Below are positions 32,762-41,369 of a DNA stretch of 45,193 nt, one piece after another (position 1 is the first letter of the stretch; each line of letters opens with the position of its first letter). The translations under genes and the position numbers were made by a program. Origin of the DNA: an uncultured Clostridia bacterium (lineage in GTDB: Bacteria; Bacillota; Clostridia; Oscillospirales; Ruminococcaceae); NCBI GenBank assembly GCA_947363605.1, contig CANAQK010000009.1:1-45193 (forward strand). The letters run 5' to 3'. Below the pieces are notes generated by a model. It did not search any database, was not told the origin of the DNA, and saw only the letters and a list, made by a program, of their open reading frames with translations.

Positions 32762-33052
32762 ATGGTTACAACGTTTCTGGATTTCCGGAGGAAAGAGGTC
32801 ATCAGTGTCAAGAACGGGATGAAGATCGGCTATGTGGACGATATCCGTTTCCACACCCAGAGCGCGGAAGTAGAGTCAATCGTGGTATTTGGGCGGCTGC
32901 GTTTTTTCGGGCTGTTTGGCCGGGAGGATGACCTGGTGATTCCCTGGAAAGAGATTGAGGTCATTGGGGAGGATACAATCCTGGTGCGGACGGACGAGAT
33001 CCAGCCGGTAAAACGGACTGGGAAAGGCCGTCTGAACCAACTGCTTTCCTGA
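32762..33052 (+). CDS. YlmC/YmxH-family PRC-barrel protein
   Basis: A 96-residue PRC-barrel domain protein: FRRKEVISVKNGMKIGYVDDIRF, then VESIVVFGRLRFFGLFGREDDLVIPWKEIEVIGEDTILV, the full family pattern of the YlmC/YmxH sporulation-associated group. Homologues are found in nearly all endospore-forming Clostridia and Bacilli; the molecular role is unclear. The ATG follows AGGAGG at 8 nt. The ribosome site touches the end of element A5, so the native promoter was displaced or lies in the element. Confidence 0.9.
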   Translation: MVTTFLDFRRKEVISVKNGMKIGYVDDIRFHTQSAEVESIVVFGRLRFFGLFGREDDLVIPWKEIEVIGEDTILVRTDEIQPVKRTGKGRLNQLLS

Positions 33053-33177
33053 TCCGCCTATTCACGGTGTATCAGAAAACCAGCCGGGTGCAGTTCTCCC
33101 CCGGGTATCGGCCCTATACCCGGGGCCTGCGGGAAAATGGGACAGGCTGAAATATTCAGGCAGCAGCGGAGAGGACT

Positions 33178-33921
33178 ATGGAACGGAAATTAAATGCGAA
33201 CCACCTGAAAATAATCGCTATTCTGGCAATGACGATCGACCATGCTGCGGATTTGCTTTATCCTTCTTTCCCTGCGCAGCTTATACCGGTCGCTTTGCAT
33301 ATTATTGGAAGACTAACGGCTCCCATTATGTGGTTCTTTATTGCAGAAGGGTACTATTATACGCGCAGCGTAAAAAAGTATCTGCTTCGATTAGGCCTGT
33401 TTGCAGTTATCTCTCACTTTGCTTATTGTTTTGCCTTTGGGCTGGATTTTATCCCGTTCAAAACCGGCGTATTTAATCAGACAAGCGTGATGTACCCTTT
33501 GTTTGTGTCGGTATTGGCTTTATGGCTTCAGGATACGGAATTCAAAAAGCTCCGCAAGGGGGTAAAGGAGCTCCTGATCTTTGCTTTAGTCTGGAGCGCA
33601 TTTCCAGGAGATTGGAGCTGTATTGCGGTATTGGCAGTAATGGGGATTCACAGGAACCGTGGGAACCTGAAAAAACAGACCTTTGTCATGATGATCTGGG
33701 TTTTGCTCTATGCGGTCGTGTCCTTTTTCTTTGTCAGTAAAATTTATGGGATCATTGAAGTGTTTGTGATCCTAGCCTATCCTCTGATGAAACAGTACAA
33801 TGGCCAGAAAGGGAAAGCCGCCTGGCTAAAATGGTTTTTCTACCTTTACTACCCGGCGCATCTGGTTCTGGTTGGGATCATCCGAATCCTGATGTATGGC
33901 AATGTCGGCATATTGTATTAA
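33178..33921 (+). CDS. traX: TraX family membrane protein
   Basis: A 247-residue integral membrane protein with about 7-8 hydrophobic helices. The opening LNANHLKIIAILAMTIDHAA and GRLTAPIMWFFIAEGYYYTRSVKKYLLRLGLFAVISHFAY are diagnostic for TraX. TraX acetylates F pilin in E. coli, but chromosomal homologues are widespread in Firmicutes without conjugation genes and probably acetylate another surface polymer or protein. No conjugation genes are nearby. Base use is slightly more AT-rich than the neighbours. Confidence 0.93.
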   Translation: MERKLNANHLKIIAILAMTIDHAADLLYPSFPAQLIPVALHIIGRLTAPIMWFFIAEGYYYTRSVKKYLLRLGLFAVISHFAYCFAFGLDFIPFKTGVFNQTSVMYPLFVSVLALWLQDTEFKKLRKGVKELLIFALVWSAFPGDWSCIAVLAVMGIHRNRGNLKKQTFVMMIWVLLYAVVSFFFVSKIYGIIEVFVILAYPLMKQYNGQKGKAAWLKWFFYLYYPAHLVLVGIIRILMYGNVGILY

Positions 33922-33950
33922 CGGATTCCCATTATTGAACAGGGAGCAAA

Positions 33951-33984
33951 ATCAGCCGGGAGAAGAATTCTTCTCCCGGCTGAT
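33951..33984. terminator. 34-bp perfect palindrome between traX and the XRE-membrane gene
   Basis: ATCAGCCGGGAGAAGAA is followed at once by its exact reverse complement. It lies between converging genes and probably acts as a bidirectional terminator, although the T run is poor. Confidence 0.65.
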
Positions 33985-34003
33985 CGTTTCCCCGGGCGGG
34001 GAT

Positions 34004-34522
34004 CTAGTCGGTGGGCTGCTGAGGGACCTTTATTCGCTGCAGAAGCCTGTATTTGAACGCGCGTATTTTTGCGGTGTGCTTGCTGGTGATAATGATGCCG
34101 ACAATCATCATCCCCAACAGGATCCCCTGGCAGAAACCGCCGAGGAAATTGTCCGCATGGCCGGTAAAGAGCAGCAGGAGATACAGTGCGGATGCGCAAA
34201 GGCCTGCGATAAACAGCCTGTGCATTCGCCGGTTGAATTTCTTTTTCTCTTCGTTGCTGTAATCGGCTGCTTTTAATACGGTTTCTTCTAATTCTTTATT
34301 CATTTTTTCGCTTCTCCTTTCACCGTCTAATAATTCCCGAAGACCGACGCTGAAATCATCTGCTATTTCAATCAGGATGTCCAGATCAGGCAGGTTCCTG
34401 CCCGTTTCCCATCGTGAAACCGTCCTGCGGGACACATTGAATTTTTCTGCCAGCTGTTCCTGCGTCAGGCCTTTTTCTTTGCGGAGCTCTTTGATAAAGC
34501 TTCCGGTTTTGATTGGATTCAA
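34004..34522 (-). CDS. XRE-family regulator with C-terminal membrane domain
   Basis: 172 residues. Start is a TTG at 34522 with AGGAGG 8-9 nt upstream. Residues 8-62 are an HTH_XRE domain (FIKELRKEKGLTQEQLAEKFNVSRRTVSRWETGRNLPDL), then a charged linker, then two hydrophobic helices (LFIAGLCASALYLLLLFTG and FCQGILLGMMIVGIIITS) and a basic tail. This layout suits a membrane-bound transcription factor that senses an envelope signal. It converges with traX. Target unknown. Confidence 0.88.
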   Translation of the reverse strand: MNPIKTGSFIKELRKEKGLTQEQLAEKFNVSRRTVSRWETGRNLPDLDILIEIADDFSVGLRELLDGERRSEKMNKELEETVLKAADYSNEEKKKFNRRMHRLFIAGLCASALYLLLLFTGHADNFLGGFCQGILLGMMIVGIIITSKHTAKIRAFKYRLLQRIKVPQQPTD

Positions 34523-34724
34523 GGTTTTGCCCTCCTTTCAAGGATCAGGATACCACTCTTCTGTCCGGATGTACAGGACACCTGCCGAGCGGCGTTTCGG
34601 ATTTGGGGAAAGGGACATCCTTTGTCCCTGCGGGTTTTCTCCAGTATAGCAGAAAAACGCTCGGATTTCATCCCGGGGATCACGCCTGTTTCACAAAAAA
34701 GCAGTATCATGAGATGCTCAAGGG

Positions 34725-34960
34725 TTGCCGTGCCGTTCTGCCGGCCGCGATCTGAATGCGGGGCTCATGCCGCCTCGCGCCGGGCAGACGCCTTTCCTTT
34801 GACTGCTCAAAGAAAAGGAGGGAAAGGAAAACCGCCAGGGGGGCCGCCCCCAGCCCCCCGCTTCATACAGAAGGGAGGTTTCCCTGCTGTCGGGCCGCCC
34901 CAGCCTGACGCCGGAGGAACATCCCGACAGCAGCTTCTCTTGAAAACCAGGTCCTTTTTC
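34725..34960. repeat. Family E GC-rich dispersed repeat (E1)
   Basis: About 235 bp matching 44737-44962 in several blocks: GCCGTG..TCTGC.GGCCGC, GAATGCGGG, CTTTGAC.G.TCAAAG followed by a GGGAAAAG-type A/G run, CCCTGCTGTCG.GCCGCCCC and CCGGAGGAAC. It contains the small hairpin CTTTGACTGCTCAAAG. Frames through it are shadows. The rest of 34523-34992 shows nothing else. Confidence 0.65.
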
Positions 34961-34992
34961 CAAGATAGTTCTGTTCCGGGAATCTTTGGCAC

Positions 34993-35021
34993 TTGAAAAA
35001 AAAGGCGGATTTTGTTATGAT
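34993..35021 (+). promoter_or_regulatory. Promoter of the signal-peptidase-like gene
   Basis: TTGAAA (34993-34998), 17-bp spacer, TATGAT (35016-35021). Confidence 0.75.
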
Positions 35022-35122
35022 AAAAAGGAATTTATACGAAGACATCCAATCGAAAGAACCGGATGGTTTTTATAAGGGGAGAGGGAACAGGTTTTCCGCT
35101 TCCAGCCAGGGGAGGAACGTTT

Positions 35123-36346
35123 GTGGAGGGTTCAAATTCCGGAAGAAAGAAAAAAATACCGATGTGGAGCAAGTGGGTCTTGGGGTTCCTGCTGTTTTTG
35201 CTGCTGGCCGGCAGCTTCAGCGCGACGTTTGTGAATCTGCAATGGATGATGGCGGAAAAGGGGGATACCCTGCCCGCTTTGAACGGGAAGCTTTACTGTC
35301 CGGTGGATCGGGACGGTTTGGGAGCGCGCTATCCCAAGGGGGTTCTGCTGGTTATTGAACCGGGCGGAACCTATGAGGCTGGCAGTGATGTGATCGTGTT
35401 CAGCCCCTTATCCGCCAATGTGGAGCAGATGCTGCAATGGAAATTTTCCCTGGTCACCCTGACCCAAGCCGGGGAAGATCAGGCAAAAGGCTATTGGGCG
35501 GGAAGCGCTGAAGATGCCGGTTCCGTTGCCCTGCCCGCTGCCGACATCATTGGCCGGGTAACGGCCGTTATTCCGGTGATGGGGGCATTGGCAGATAGTA
35601 TGAGGGGCTGGACAGGGATTCAGCTTTACATTGTAGTCCCCCTGATTTTGACCATCCTGATGGTGATTTTGATGCTCAGCTGGGGCGGCCGTCCAGACCT
35701 GCTGGAGGAACCGGCTCCGGCTGTGCAGGAGCGCTTTAACCTGTTTGAAACCCTCCCGGCCCTGCCGGTTTCCAGGACGCCGCCCCAGCTTGCTTTTGAG
35801 AAGCCCTGTCCGGACGAGCCATCCCCTTCGCCGGAGCAAACAGGAAAGCCTGCGTCAACGGCCTCGGCCGTGAAAGATCCTCCGTTGAAAATCGAAATCC
35901 CATTCCCTCCGGCGGAAGCCCTGCTGCCCGACGAGGAAGAGGTGCTGAAGATTTACCCGCAGGAGAAAAAGGAGCCACCCTTGCGCTTCTCTCCGCCCTA
36001 TCTGAATAAGCCCATCGTTCAAAACAGCCTTCAGGAGCTGCGGGAAACCCTGAATACCCCGGAAAAGCCGGCGGCGCTTTTATCACAGGAGGGTCCCGGG
36101 CCAGAGCTGATTTCTCCGGTTGAGCGGACCAGCTTGGCGCTTTCGACAGATTCTTGGGCAGCCGTTCGTCCGGCGTCGTCCGATTTTGACCCGGATCGCA
36201 TTGTGGCGGAAATACGGAAAACGAACGCGCTGTTTTCCTCTTCGTTTGCCCGGGAGCCGTTGGAGCAAAAGCTTCCGCCGGAAGAACAGAATCCAGCTGC
36301 GGAGGAAAAGCTCTATCATAATCAGAATGTGGTGGAGGAGCCCTAG
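35123..36346 (+). CDS. SipW-like membrane protein lacking catalytic residues, with long C-terminal tail
   Basis: 407 residues; GTG at 35123 is chosen because GGAGG lies 7 nt upstream, while the ATG at 35063 has no good site. Layout: basic N-terminus, TM helix (KWVLGFLLFLLLAGSFSATFV), an extracytoplasmic domain about 45-165, second TM helix (IQLYIVVPLILTILMVILML), then about 210 residues of acidic, Pro-rich tail. The middle domain follows type I signal peptidase of the SipW/archaeal type: YPKGVLLVIEPGGTYEAGSDVIVF, then VTLTQAG...AKGYWAGSAEDAG and DIIGRVTAVIPVMGAL. The catalytic Ser-Met motif before EP is replaced by Tyr-Pro-Lys, so it is probably inactive. Call is by pattern. Confidence 0.6.
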   Translation: MEGSNSGRKKKIPMWSKWVLGFLLFLLLAGSFSATFVNLQWMMAEKGDTLPALNGKLYCPVDRDGLGARYPKGVLLVIEPGGTYEAGSDVIVFSPLSANVEQMLQWKFSLVTLTQAGEDQAKGYWAGSAEDAGSVALPAADIIGRVTAVIPVMGALADSMRGWTGIQLYIVVPLILTILMVILMLSWGGRPDLLEEPAPAVQERFNLFETLPALPVSRTPPQLAFEKPCPDEPSPSPEQTGKPASTASAVKDPPLKIEIPFPPAEALLPDEEEVLKIYPQEKKEPPLRFSPPYLNKPIVQNSLQELRETLNTPEKPAALLSQEGPGPELISPVERTSLALSTDSWAAVRPASSDFDPDRIVAEIRKTNALFSSSFAREPLEQKLPPEEQNPAAEEKLYHNQNVVEEP

Positions 36347-36434
36347 ACAGCCCTGAAGCGGGACATATTCCAAGGGATGGTTTCATAGAATGAGGGCGTG
36401 GAAAGATTTTACAAAAGATTCTGTTCGGCAGGGC

Positions 36435-36463
36435 TTGACCCCTACCGACAAAAAAGTTACAAT
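36435..36463 (+). promoter_or_regulatory. Promoter of the GHL10 lipoprotein gene
   Basis: TTGACC (36435-36440), 17-bp spacer, TACAAT (36458-36463); leader of about 125 nt. Confidence 0.75.
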
Positions 36464-36596
36464 AAAAACGTTGCTGCTCCGGGATTTTGGGAGCATCCGG
36501 CTGGTTTTCTGAAACCCGCGGTGGTTCTGCCCGGACAGATTTTGATTTTTAGAAAGGACGCTTTCTCCCTTTTGCGGAAAAGCTGGGGAATAACAG

Positions 36597-38030
36597 ATGA
36601 AACCATTGATTCAGCGGACGGCCGTTTTTATGATGAGTTGCGTGCTCCTGCTCTCCCTTGCGGGCTGCGGGGAGCCGGATCTTTCGCCGGTTTCGGCTTC
36701 GGAACCGGCTTCCAGCGCTTCTTCCAGCCGTCCGGTTTCCAGCGAGCCGCTGCCGGAATATCCTTCGTCAGAAGAAGAACTGGACACCGCCCCCTCCAGT
36801 AAGCTGGAGGAATTGGTCAGCAGCATTCAGGAAACCAACCAGTCCAGCAAAGAAGCCTCCTCGGAGGCAAGCTCCTCCGAGCCAGCCTCTGCGCCAGCTT
36901 CTTCACAGGAAAGTTCCTCTGAAACTTCTTCCGCACCGGCTTCTTCGGAAGAATTGCCGCCTCCGTCTTCCTCGGAACCGGAGGTTTCCAGTGAGGTTTC
37001 TTCTGAACCCTCCGAGCCGGAAGAGCTGCCGGAGCCGGATGCCCATGAGATGAAGGCGGTCTGGCTGTCCTTCCTGGAATTCCAGGCCTTCAAGGGCTCC
37101 AGCGAATCGGGCTTCCAATCGAAAATCGACACGATTTTCGATACGATCCAGGCCAAGGGCTTGAATACGGTAATTGTCCAGGTCCGTCCGCATGGGGATT
37201 CTTTTTATCCGTCGGCTTATTATCCCTGGTCCAAATGTATCAGTGGGACAATGGGGGCGGCGGTCGATTACGACCCGCTGGAAATGATGGTGGAAGCCGC
37301 CCATCGCCGGGGGCTCCAGATCCATGCCTGGATCAACCCTTACCGGACGATGACCGACGAAGAATTCGCGACGGTGGATTCCTCTTATCCGGTAAAAGAA
37401 TGGTATGAAGCGCCGAACCGGGAGGACTATATGGTAAAGGTTGGGACGGACAGCCGCTGGTGGCTCCAGCCCGGGAACCCGGAGGTTCAGCAGCTGATTA
37501 TCAACGGCGCAGTGGAAATTGCAAAGAATTATTCGGTGGACGGCATCCACCTCGATGATTATTTTTATGGGACACAGGTCAGCGCCTATGGCGACAGTCC
37601 TGCCCAGGCCAAGGAAAACACCAGCGCACTGGTGCGCGGGCTGTACAGCGGGATCAAATCGGTCAACAGCCGGGTGCAGTTCGGGATCAGCCCGGCGGGA
37701 GGGATCGCGAAAAACGGCCTTCCGTCATCGGACCAGGGATACCTCTCCACTGATCTGGCCAGGTGGTGCTCGGAGCCGGGGTATTTGGACTATGTCATGC
37801 CCCAGATCTATTGGGAATATAACCATGCGACGCAGCCCTTCCTTTCTACCATGACAAAGTGGAGTGAGCTGGTCACCGCCCCAGGGGTACAGCTTTATAT
37901 TGGGCTGGCGCCTTATAAGCTTTCGGCTGGCGAGATCGAAGCACAGGTGGAGGATATTGCGGCCAACGCCTCTGTTTCCGGCTACTGCCTGTTCCGGTAT
38001 GACCATATCGGGGGCTTATCGCTGGAATAA
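36597..38030 (+). CDS. Family 10 glycosyl-hydrolase-like (GHL10) lipoprotein
   Basis: A 477-residue lipoprotein. The lipobox LAGC puts the lipid on Cys24. A Ser/Glu/Pro-rich spacer (about 30-145) follows, then a GHL10 TIM-barrel domain (about 150-470): EMKAVWLSFLEFQAF, GLNTVIVQVRPHGDSFYPS, GLQIHAWINPYRTM, the DGIHLDDYFYG motif and FGISPAGGIAKNGLP, LDYVMPQIYWEYNH. These envelope proteins (YngK/DUF187 group) are thought to bind or cleave cell-wall polysaccharide, perhaps denuded peptidoglycan. The spacer suggests reach through the wall. The next gene (33 bp later) encodes a related barrel fused to an amidase. Confidence 0.9.
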   Translation: MKPLIQRTAVFMMSCVLLLSLAGCGEPDLSPVSASEPASSASSSRPVSSEPLPEYPSSEEELDTAPSSKLEELVSSIQETNQSSKEASSEASSSEPASAPASSQESSSETSSAPASSEELPPPSSSEPEVSSEVSSEPSEPEELPEPDAHEMKAVWLSFLEFQAFKGSSESGFQSKIDTIFDTIQAKGLNTVIVQVRPHGDSFYPSAYYPWSKCISGTMGAAVDYDPLEMMVEAAHRRGLQIHAWINPYRTMTDEEFATVDSSYPVKEWYEAPNREDYMVKVGTDSRWWLQPGNPEVQQLIINGAVEIAKNYSVDGIHLDDYFYGTQVSAYGDSPAQAKENTSALVRGLYSGIKSVNSRVQFGISPAGGIAKNGLPSSDQGYLSTDLARWCSEPGYLDYVMPQIYWEYNHATQPFLSTMTKWSELVTAPGVQLYIGLAPYKLSAGEIEAQVEDIAANASVSGYCLFRYDHIGGLSLE

Positions 38031-38062
38031 ACGGATGGATTGGGAAAAAGGAAGGAAACATC

Positions 38063-41000
38063 ATGCCTTATAAAGCAAAAGTAAAAAAACGCAGGGCTTC
38101 CGGCCGGATCAAACTGTTTTTGATTTTATCCATTGTAGTCACTTCGCTGCTCCTTTTGGGGCTTCTTGGGTGGTTCGGCTGGCAGTGGTATGAAGAAAAA
38201 AAGGCTTTTGAAGCACTGGCATTGGAATTGGCTACCCCGCGGATCGTGGTGCCGGAAGGGCACTTTACCCCCAAAGCCAAGCCGGAAGTCCATGTATCCG
38301 AAAATATCCGGGGCGGGAAGCTGGTTCCCGGCGTGGATTTTTATACGGATATCGGCGCGGATAAAGAAACGGTTTCCGCAGAGCTGGATGCCCTGCTGGA
38401 GAAGATGGAGCAGCTGGGCATGAAAACCATCCAGCTGGACACCCGCCGCCCATCGGATGCTTCCGAGGATGAGGGGTTGGTGGTTTATCCATCCCAGGTA
38501 TTGCGCTCTACGGATGTGGATGTGCTCAAGCTGGCCTGTGAAAAAGCGCGGGCGGCTGAACTGGAGCTCCAATTGATTTTCCACGCGCAGGGGGTCCTGG
38601 CAGCCGGGGAAGCGGATCCGGAGGATACCCGTTCAGCGGTGGATGCGGAGGGCCGCGTCCGGATGGAGGCCGCTGTGTCTGAGCTGACCACTTACCCGGT
38701 CAGCGCGATTTTGATTGACGGTTATGAAACGCCGGACGGCGGGCTTTCCTATAAGCAGTATCAGGCCAGCGGCTCGGCGGACAGCTATACGGAATGGCTT
38801 CGGGAGGCCGTTTCCGCTACGGTTTCCGGATTGACGGAGGCGGTCAAAACCCAGCGCCCGGAGCTTCCGGTGGGACTGAAGGTGTCCAGCGTCTGGGCGA
38901 ATGCCAGCTCGGAGGTGCCGGAAGAAGAGGATCCTGCCCCGGAGGAAGGGGAGGAGGGATCCGGCCCGGAAGAAGGGGACGAAGCCGGGACAGCCGATGA
39001 GGAAGGAACGCCGGAGCCGGAAGGGGTCAAAGGCGGGTCCGAAACCTCCAGCAGCCATGAGGCGTTGCTGGACGGGCACGCAGATACCAAGGCGATGGCG
39101 GAAAACAAAATGGTGGATTTCATCAATGTGGACATCCCCTCTGCCATTGAAAACCCATCGGTTTCCTTTGAAAAGGCGGTGCAGTGGTGGGGTACGGTCT
39201 GCAAATCCAGCGGCCTGCCCCTCTATGTGACGCACAGCGGGGAGAACGCCAACCGTGCCGATCTGGCCGGCTGGGCCGGGATTGATGAACTGGCCCGCCA
39301 GGTTGCGCTTTCACAGAAAGCAGGCGGCTACCGGGGCAGCGTGTTCACCGGGATTTCTGCGATGGCGTCCGAAAAAAAAGGGAGTACCCAAACCCTGCTG
39401 AAATATTATGCCAACGAATATGATGAGAACGAATTGTTCCAAAACCTGACGGTTTCGGCGCCCACCCAGACCAGCTTTGTCACCTATGAGGAAAACGTCC
39501 AGTTCCGCGGCAGCTTTGACCCGAACCAGGAGGTCTACCTCAACGGCGAAAAGATCACCCCCTCGGAGCGGGGCGGCTTTTCGATCTGGGTTCCGCTTCA
39601 GATCGGCTCCAATACCATTGTGCTGGAGCATAAGGGCAAGACCAAAACCTATACGGTCGAGCGGAAGATCATCATCTTCCAGTCGGTCAGCCCGACCCAG
39701 GATATGAAGGTTGCCGGCGGTTCGATCATCGGCCTGAACGCGGTGGCGTATAAGGATTCCGTACTGACGGCCAGCATCAACGGGCAGACCATCTCCATGA
39801 AGGAGGGCGGCGGCGACGACAATCCCCTGGACTCCAACTATGTCAACTATACCGGGGAATACGTGGTTCCCAAGGCAACGAACAAGGAACAGGATATCGG
39901 CCGGATTACTTTTTCAGGTACCTATCAGGGGCATACCCAGGGGGCTGCCGGCGCCAATATCACGATTGACAAGCTGCCGGACGAAGTGGATCCCGATGAG
40001 GCGACCGGGCAGGTGCTGACCCATGCGGTTGTCACTTCGATTTATGCGGATACCTATCCCTATAAATCCTCGCCGGAGTATCCGGACGGCCTGCTTTATC
40101 AGCTCCCAGAAGGGACGCAGGATATTGTGGTGAGCCAAACCGGCAACTATCTCAACCTGCGTTCAGGGAAAACCGTGCGGACGGATAAGGTCCGTACGGA
40201 AGAGATCGAGTTCCCGGGCAATAACCGGATAACCCAGGTGGATTATGCCGTTGAAAACAACAATACGGTAATCCGGCTGTCCATGGCTTGGAAAGCGCCC
40301 TTCTCGCTCAGCCTTTCCCCTTACCCGAGCAGTACGGGCGGGCTGGGGAGCGGCTATCAGTTCAACGCGGACACGGTGACGCTGCTGTTTGACTATGCGA
40401 CCACCTTGGGCGAAGGGGCCGTATCCGGCTCGCTGGATGGCAGCCCGATTTTTTCGGGCACGCCTTCGCTGGAGCGTATCCGGAATGAGGAATTGGGTAT
40501 CTATCAGTATAAGATGGTGCTTCCGCTGAACCGGCCTGGGCGGTATTACGGCTGCTACGCTTCCTGGGAAGGGGATATGCTGGTATTGAAGTTTACCCAT
40601 CCGCCGCAGGGCGGGGATCTTTCCGGGCTGAAGATCTGTGTGGACCCGGGGCATGGCGGCTCTGATGTCGGGACGATGGCCGGGGCGGATGTGCTGGAAA
40701 AGGAAGTCAACCTTTCCCAGGCGATCAAAGTAGCGCAGGCCCTTCGGGAACGCGGGGCGGATGTGTTCCTGCTCCGGGATTCGGATGAAACCATTGACGT
40801 CAAGGTGCGTCCCCAGCTGGCGCAGCAGGCGGGGGCAGACCTCTATATTTCGGTCCATCACAATTCAGCCGGCGCGGATTCCACGCCGAACGGCGTCCAG
40901 ACCTATTATAATACCCCATTTTCCCAGCCGCTGGCTCAGTATGTCCAAAGCGAACTGGAAGGGGTACATCCAGGCGGATGGAACGCCTGGAAATACTATA

Positions 41001-41164
41001 ATTTCCATGTGGCGCGGGAGAAACAGTTCCCCTCGATCCTGATCGAGTGCGGGTTCCTCTCCAACCCGGGCGATGAGGCGCTGGCCATGGATGAATCCCA
41101 TCAGTATTCCATGGCGGAGGCCATTGCGCGCGGGGTAGTCAACTACTACCAGGCATACAACTAA
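38063..41164 (+). CDS. Membrane-anchored GHL10-like/N-acetylmuramoyl-L-alanine amidase fusion
   Basis: 1033 residues. N-terminal TM anchor (LFLILSIVVTSLLLLGLLGWFGW), then a degenerate GHL10-like barrel about 85-470: YTDIGADKETVSAELDALL, AILIDGYETPDGG in place of the HLDDYFYP motif, and VSSVWANASS. After this point an acidic Glu/Pro/Gly/Asp insert of roughly 50 residues interrupts the barrel before SSHEALLDGHADTKAM. Next an Ig-like domain (VQFRGSFDPNQEVYLNGEKI), a beta-rich region, and a C-terminal Amidase_3 domain (about 855-1033). Zinc and catalytic residues are present: His864 in DPGHGG, Glu879, His932 in SVHHN, Glu995 in IECGFLSN. It would cut the amide between MurNAc and L-Ala, probably during growth or sporulation. 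Confidence 0.9.
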   Translation: MPYKAKVKKRRASGRIKLFLILSIVVTSLLLLGLLGWFGWQWYEEKKAFEALALELATPRIVVPEGHFTPKAKPEVHVSENIRGGKLVPGVDFYTDIGADKETVSAELDALLEKMEQLGMKTIQLDTRRPSDASEDEGLVVYPSQVLRSTDVDVLKLACEKARAAELELQLIFHAQGVLAAGEADPEDTRSAVDAEGRVRMEAAVSELTTYPVSAILIDGYETPDGGLSYKQYQASGSADSYTEWLREAVSATVSGLTEAVKTQRPELPVGLKVSSVWANASSEVPEEEDPAPEEGEEGSGPEEGDEAGTADEEGTPEPEGVKGGSETSSSHEALLDGHADTKAMAENKMVDFINVDIPSAIENPSVSFEKAVQWWGTVCKSSGLPLYVTHSGENANRADLAGWAGIDELARQVALSQKAGGYRGSVFTGISAMASEKKGSTQTLLKYYANEYDENELFQNLTVSAPTQTSFVTYEENVQFRGSFDPNQEVYLNGEKITPSERGGFSIWVPLQIGSNTIVLEHKGKTKTYTVERKIIIFQSVSPTQDMKVAGGSIIGLNAVAYKDSVLTASINGQTISMKEGGGDDNPLDSNYVNYTGEYVVPKATNKEQDIGRITFSGTYQGHTQGAAGANITIDKLPDEVDPDEATGQVLTHAVVTSIYADTYPYKSSPEYPDGLLYQLPEGTQDIVVSQTGNYLNLRSGKTVRTDKVRTEEIEFPGNNRITQVDYAVENNNTVIRLSMAWKAPFSLSLSPYPSSTGGLGSGYQFNADTVTLLFDYATTLGEGAVSGSLDGSPIFSGTPSLERIRNEELGIYQYKMVLPLNRPGRYYGCYASWEGDMLVLKFTHPPQGGDLSGLKICVDPGHGGSDVGTMAGADVLEKEVNLSQAIKVAQALRERGADVFLLRDSDETIDVKVRPQLAQQAGADLYISVHHNSAGADSTPNGVQTYYNTPFSQPLAQYVQSELEGVHPGGWNAWKYYNFHVAREKQFPSILIECGFLSNPGDEALAMDESHQYSMAEAIARGVVNYYQAYN

Positions 41165-41168
41165 TCGT

Positions 41169-41203
41169 CAGCAGCCGGATGGGGGTTCCTGTCCGGCTGC
41201 TGT
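41169..41203 (+). terminator. Hairpin after the amidase gene
   Basis: CAGCAGCCGGA pairs with TCCGGCTGCTG around a 12-nt loop, but the T run is poor. Probable terminator. Confidence 0.6.
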
Positions 41204-41207
41204 TGTG

Positions 41208-41339
41208 TATAGTCGGCACACCCTCAAATCGCTACCCGATTTTGCCTGTTTGCGCATAAAATGCGCTGTGCGCCGTCTATGAAGCCCTACCGCAGTGTTG
41301 AAAAGAAGCCAATGCTTCTTTTCAAGTGCGTTGACTATA
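41208..41339 (+). repeat. Family A hairpin element (A6)
   Basis: Complete 132-bp copy, TATAGTCGGCACACC to GTGCGTTGACTATA, nearly identical to A2 in its right half. It ends 31 bp before the amidohydrolase start. Confidence 0.92.
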
Positions 41340-41369
41340 AAAATTCAATGAAAAAAAGAAGGTTTGACC

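Noticed and set aside
33178..33921. TraX as evidence for a conjugative element
   Set aside because: No relaxase, type IV secretion or integrase genes occur; chromosomal TraX homologues are common.
33951..33984. The 34-bp perfect palindrome as a recombination or operator site
   Set aside because: Its place between converging genes is explained by bidirectional termination; no recombinase is nearby.
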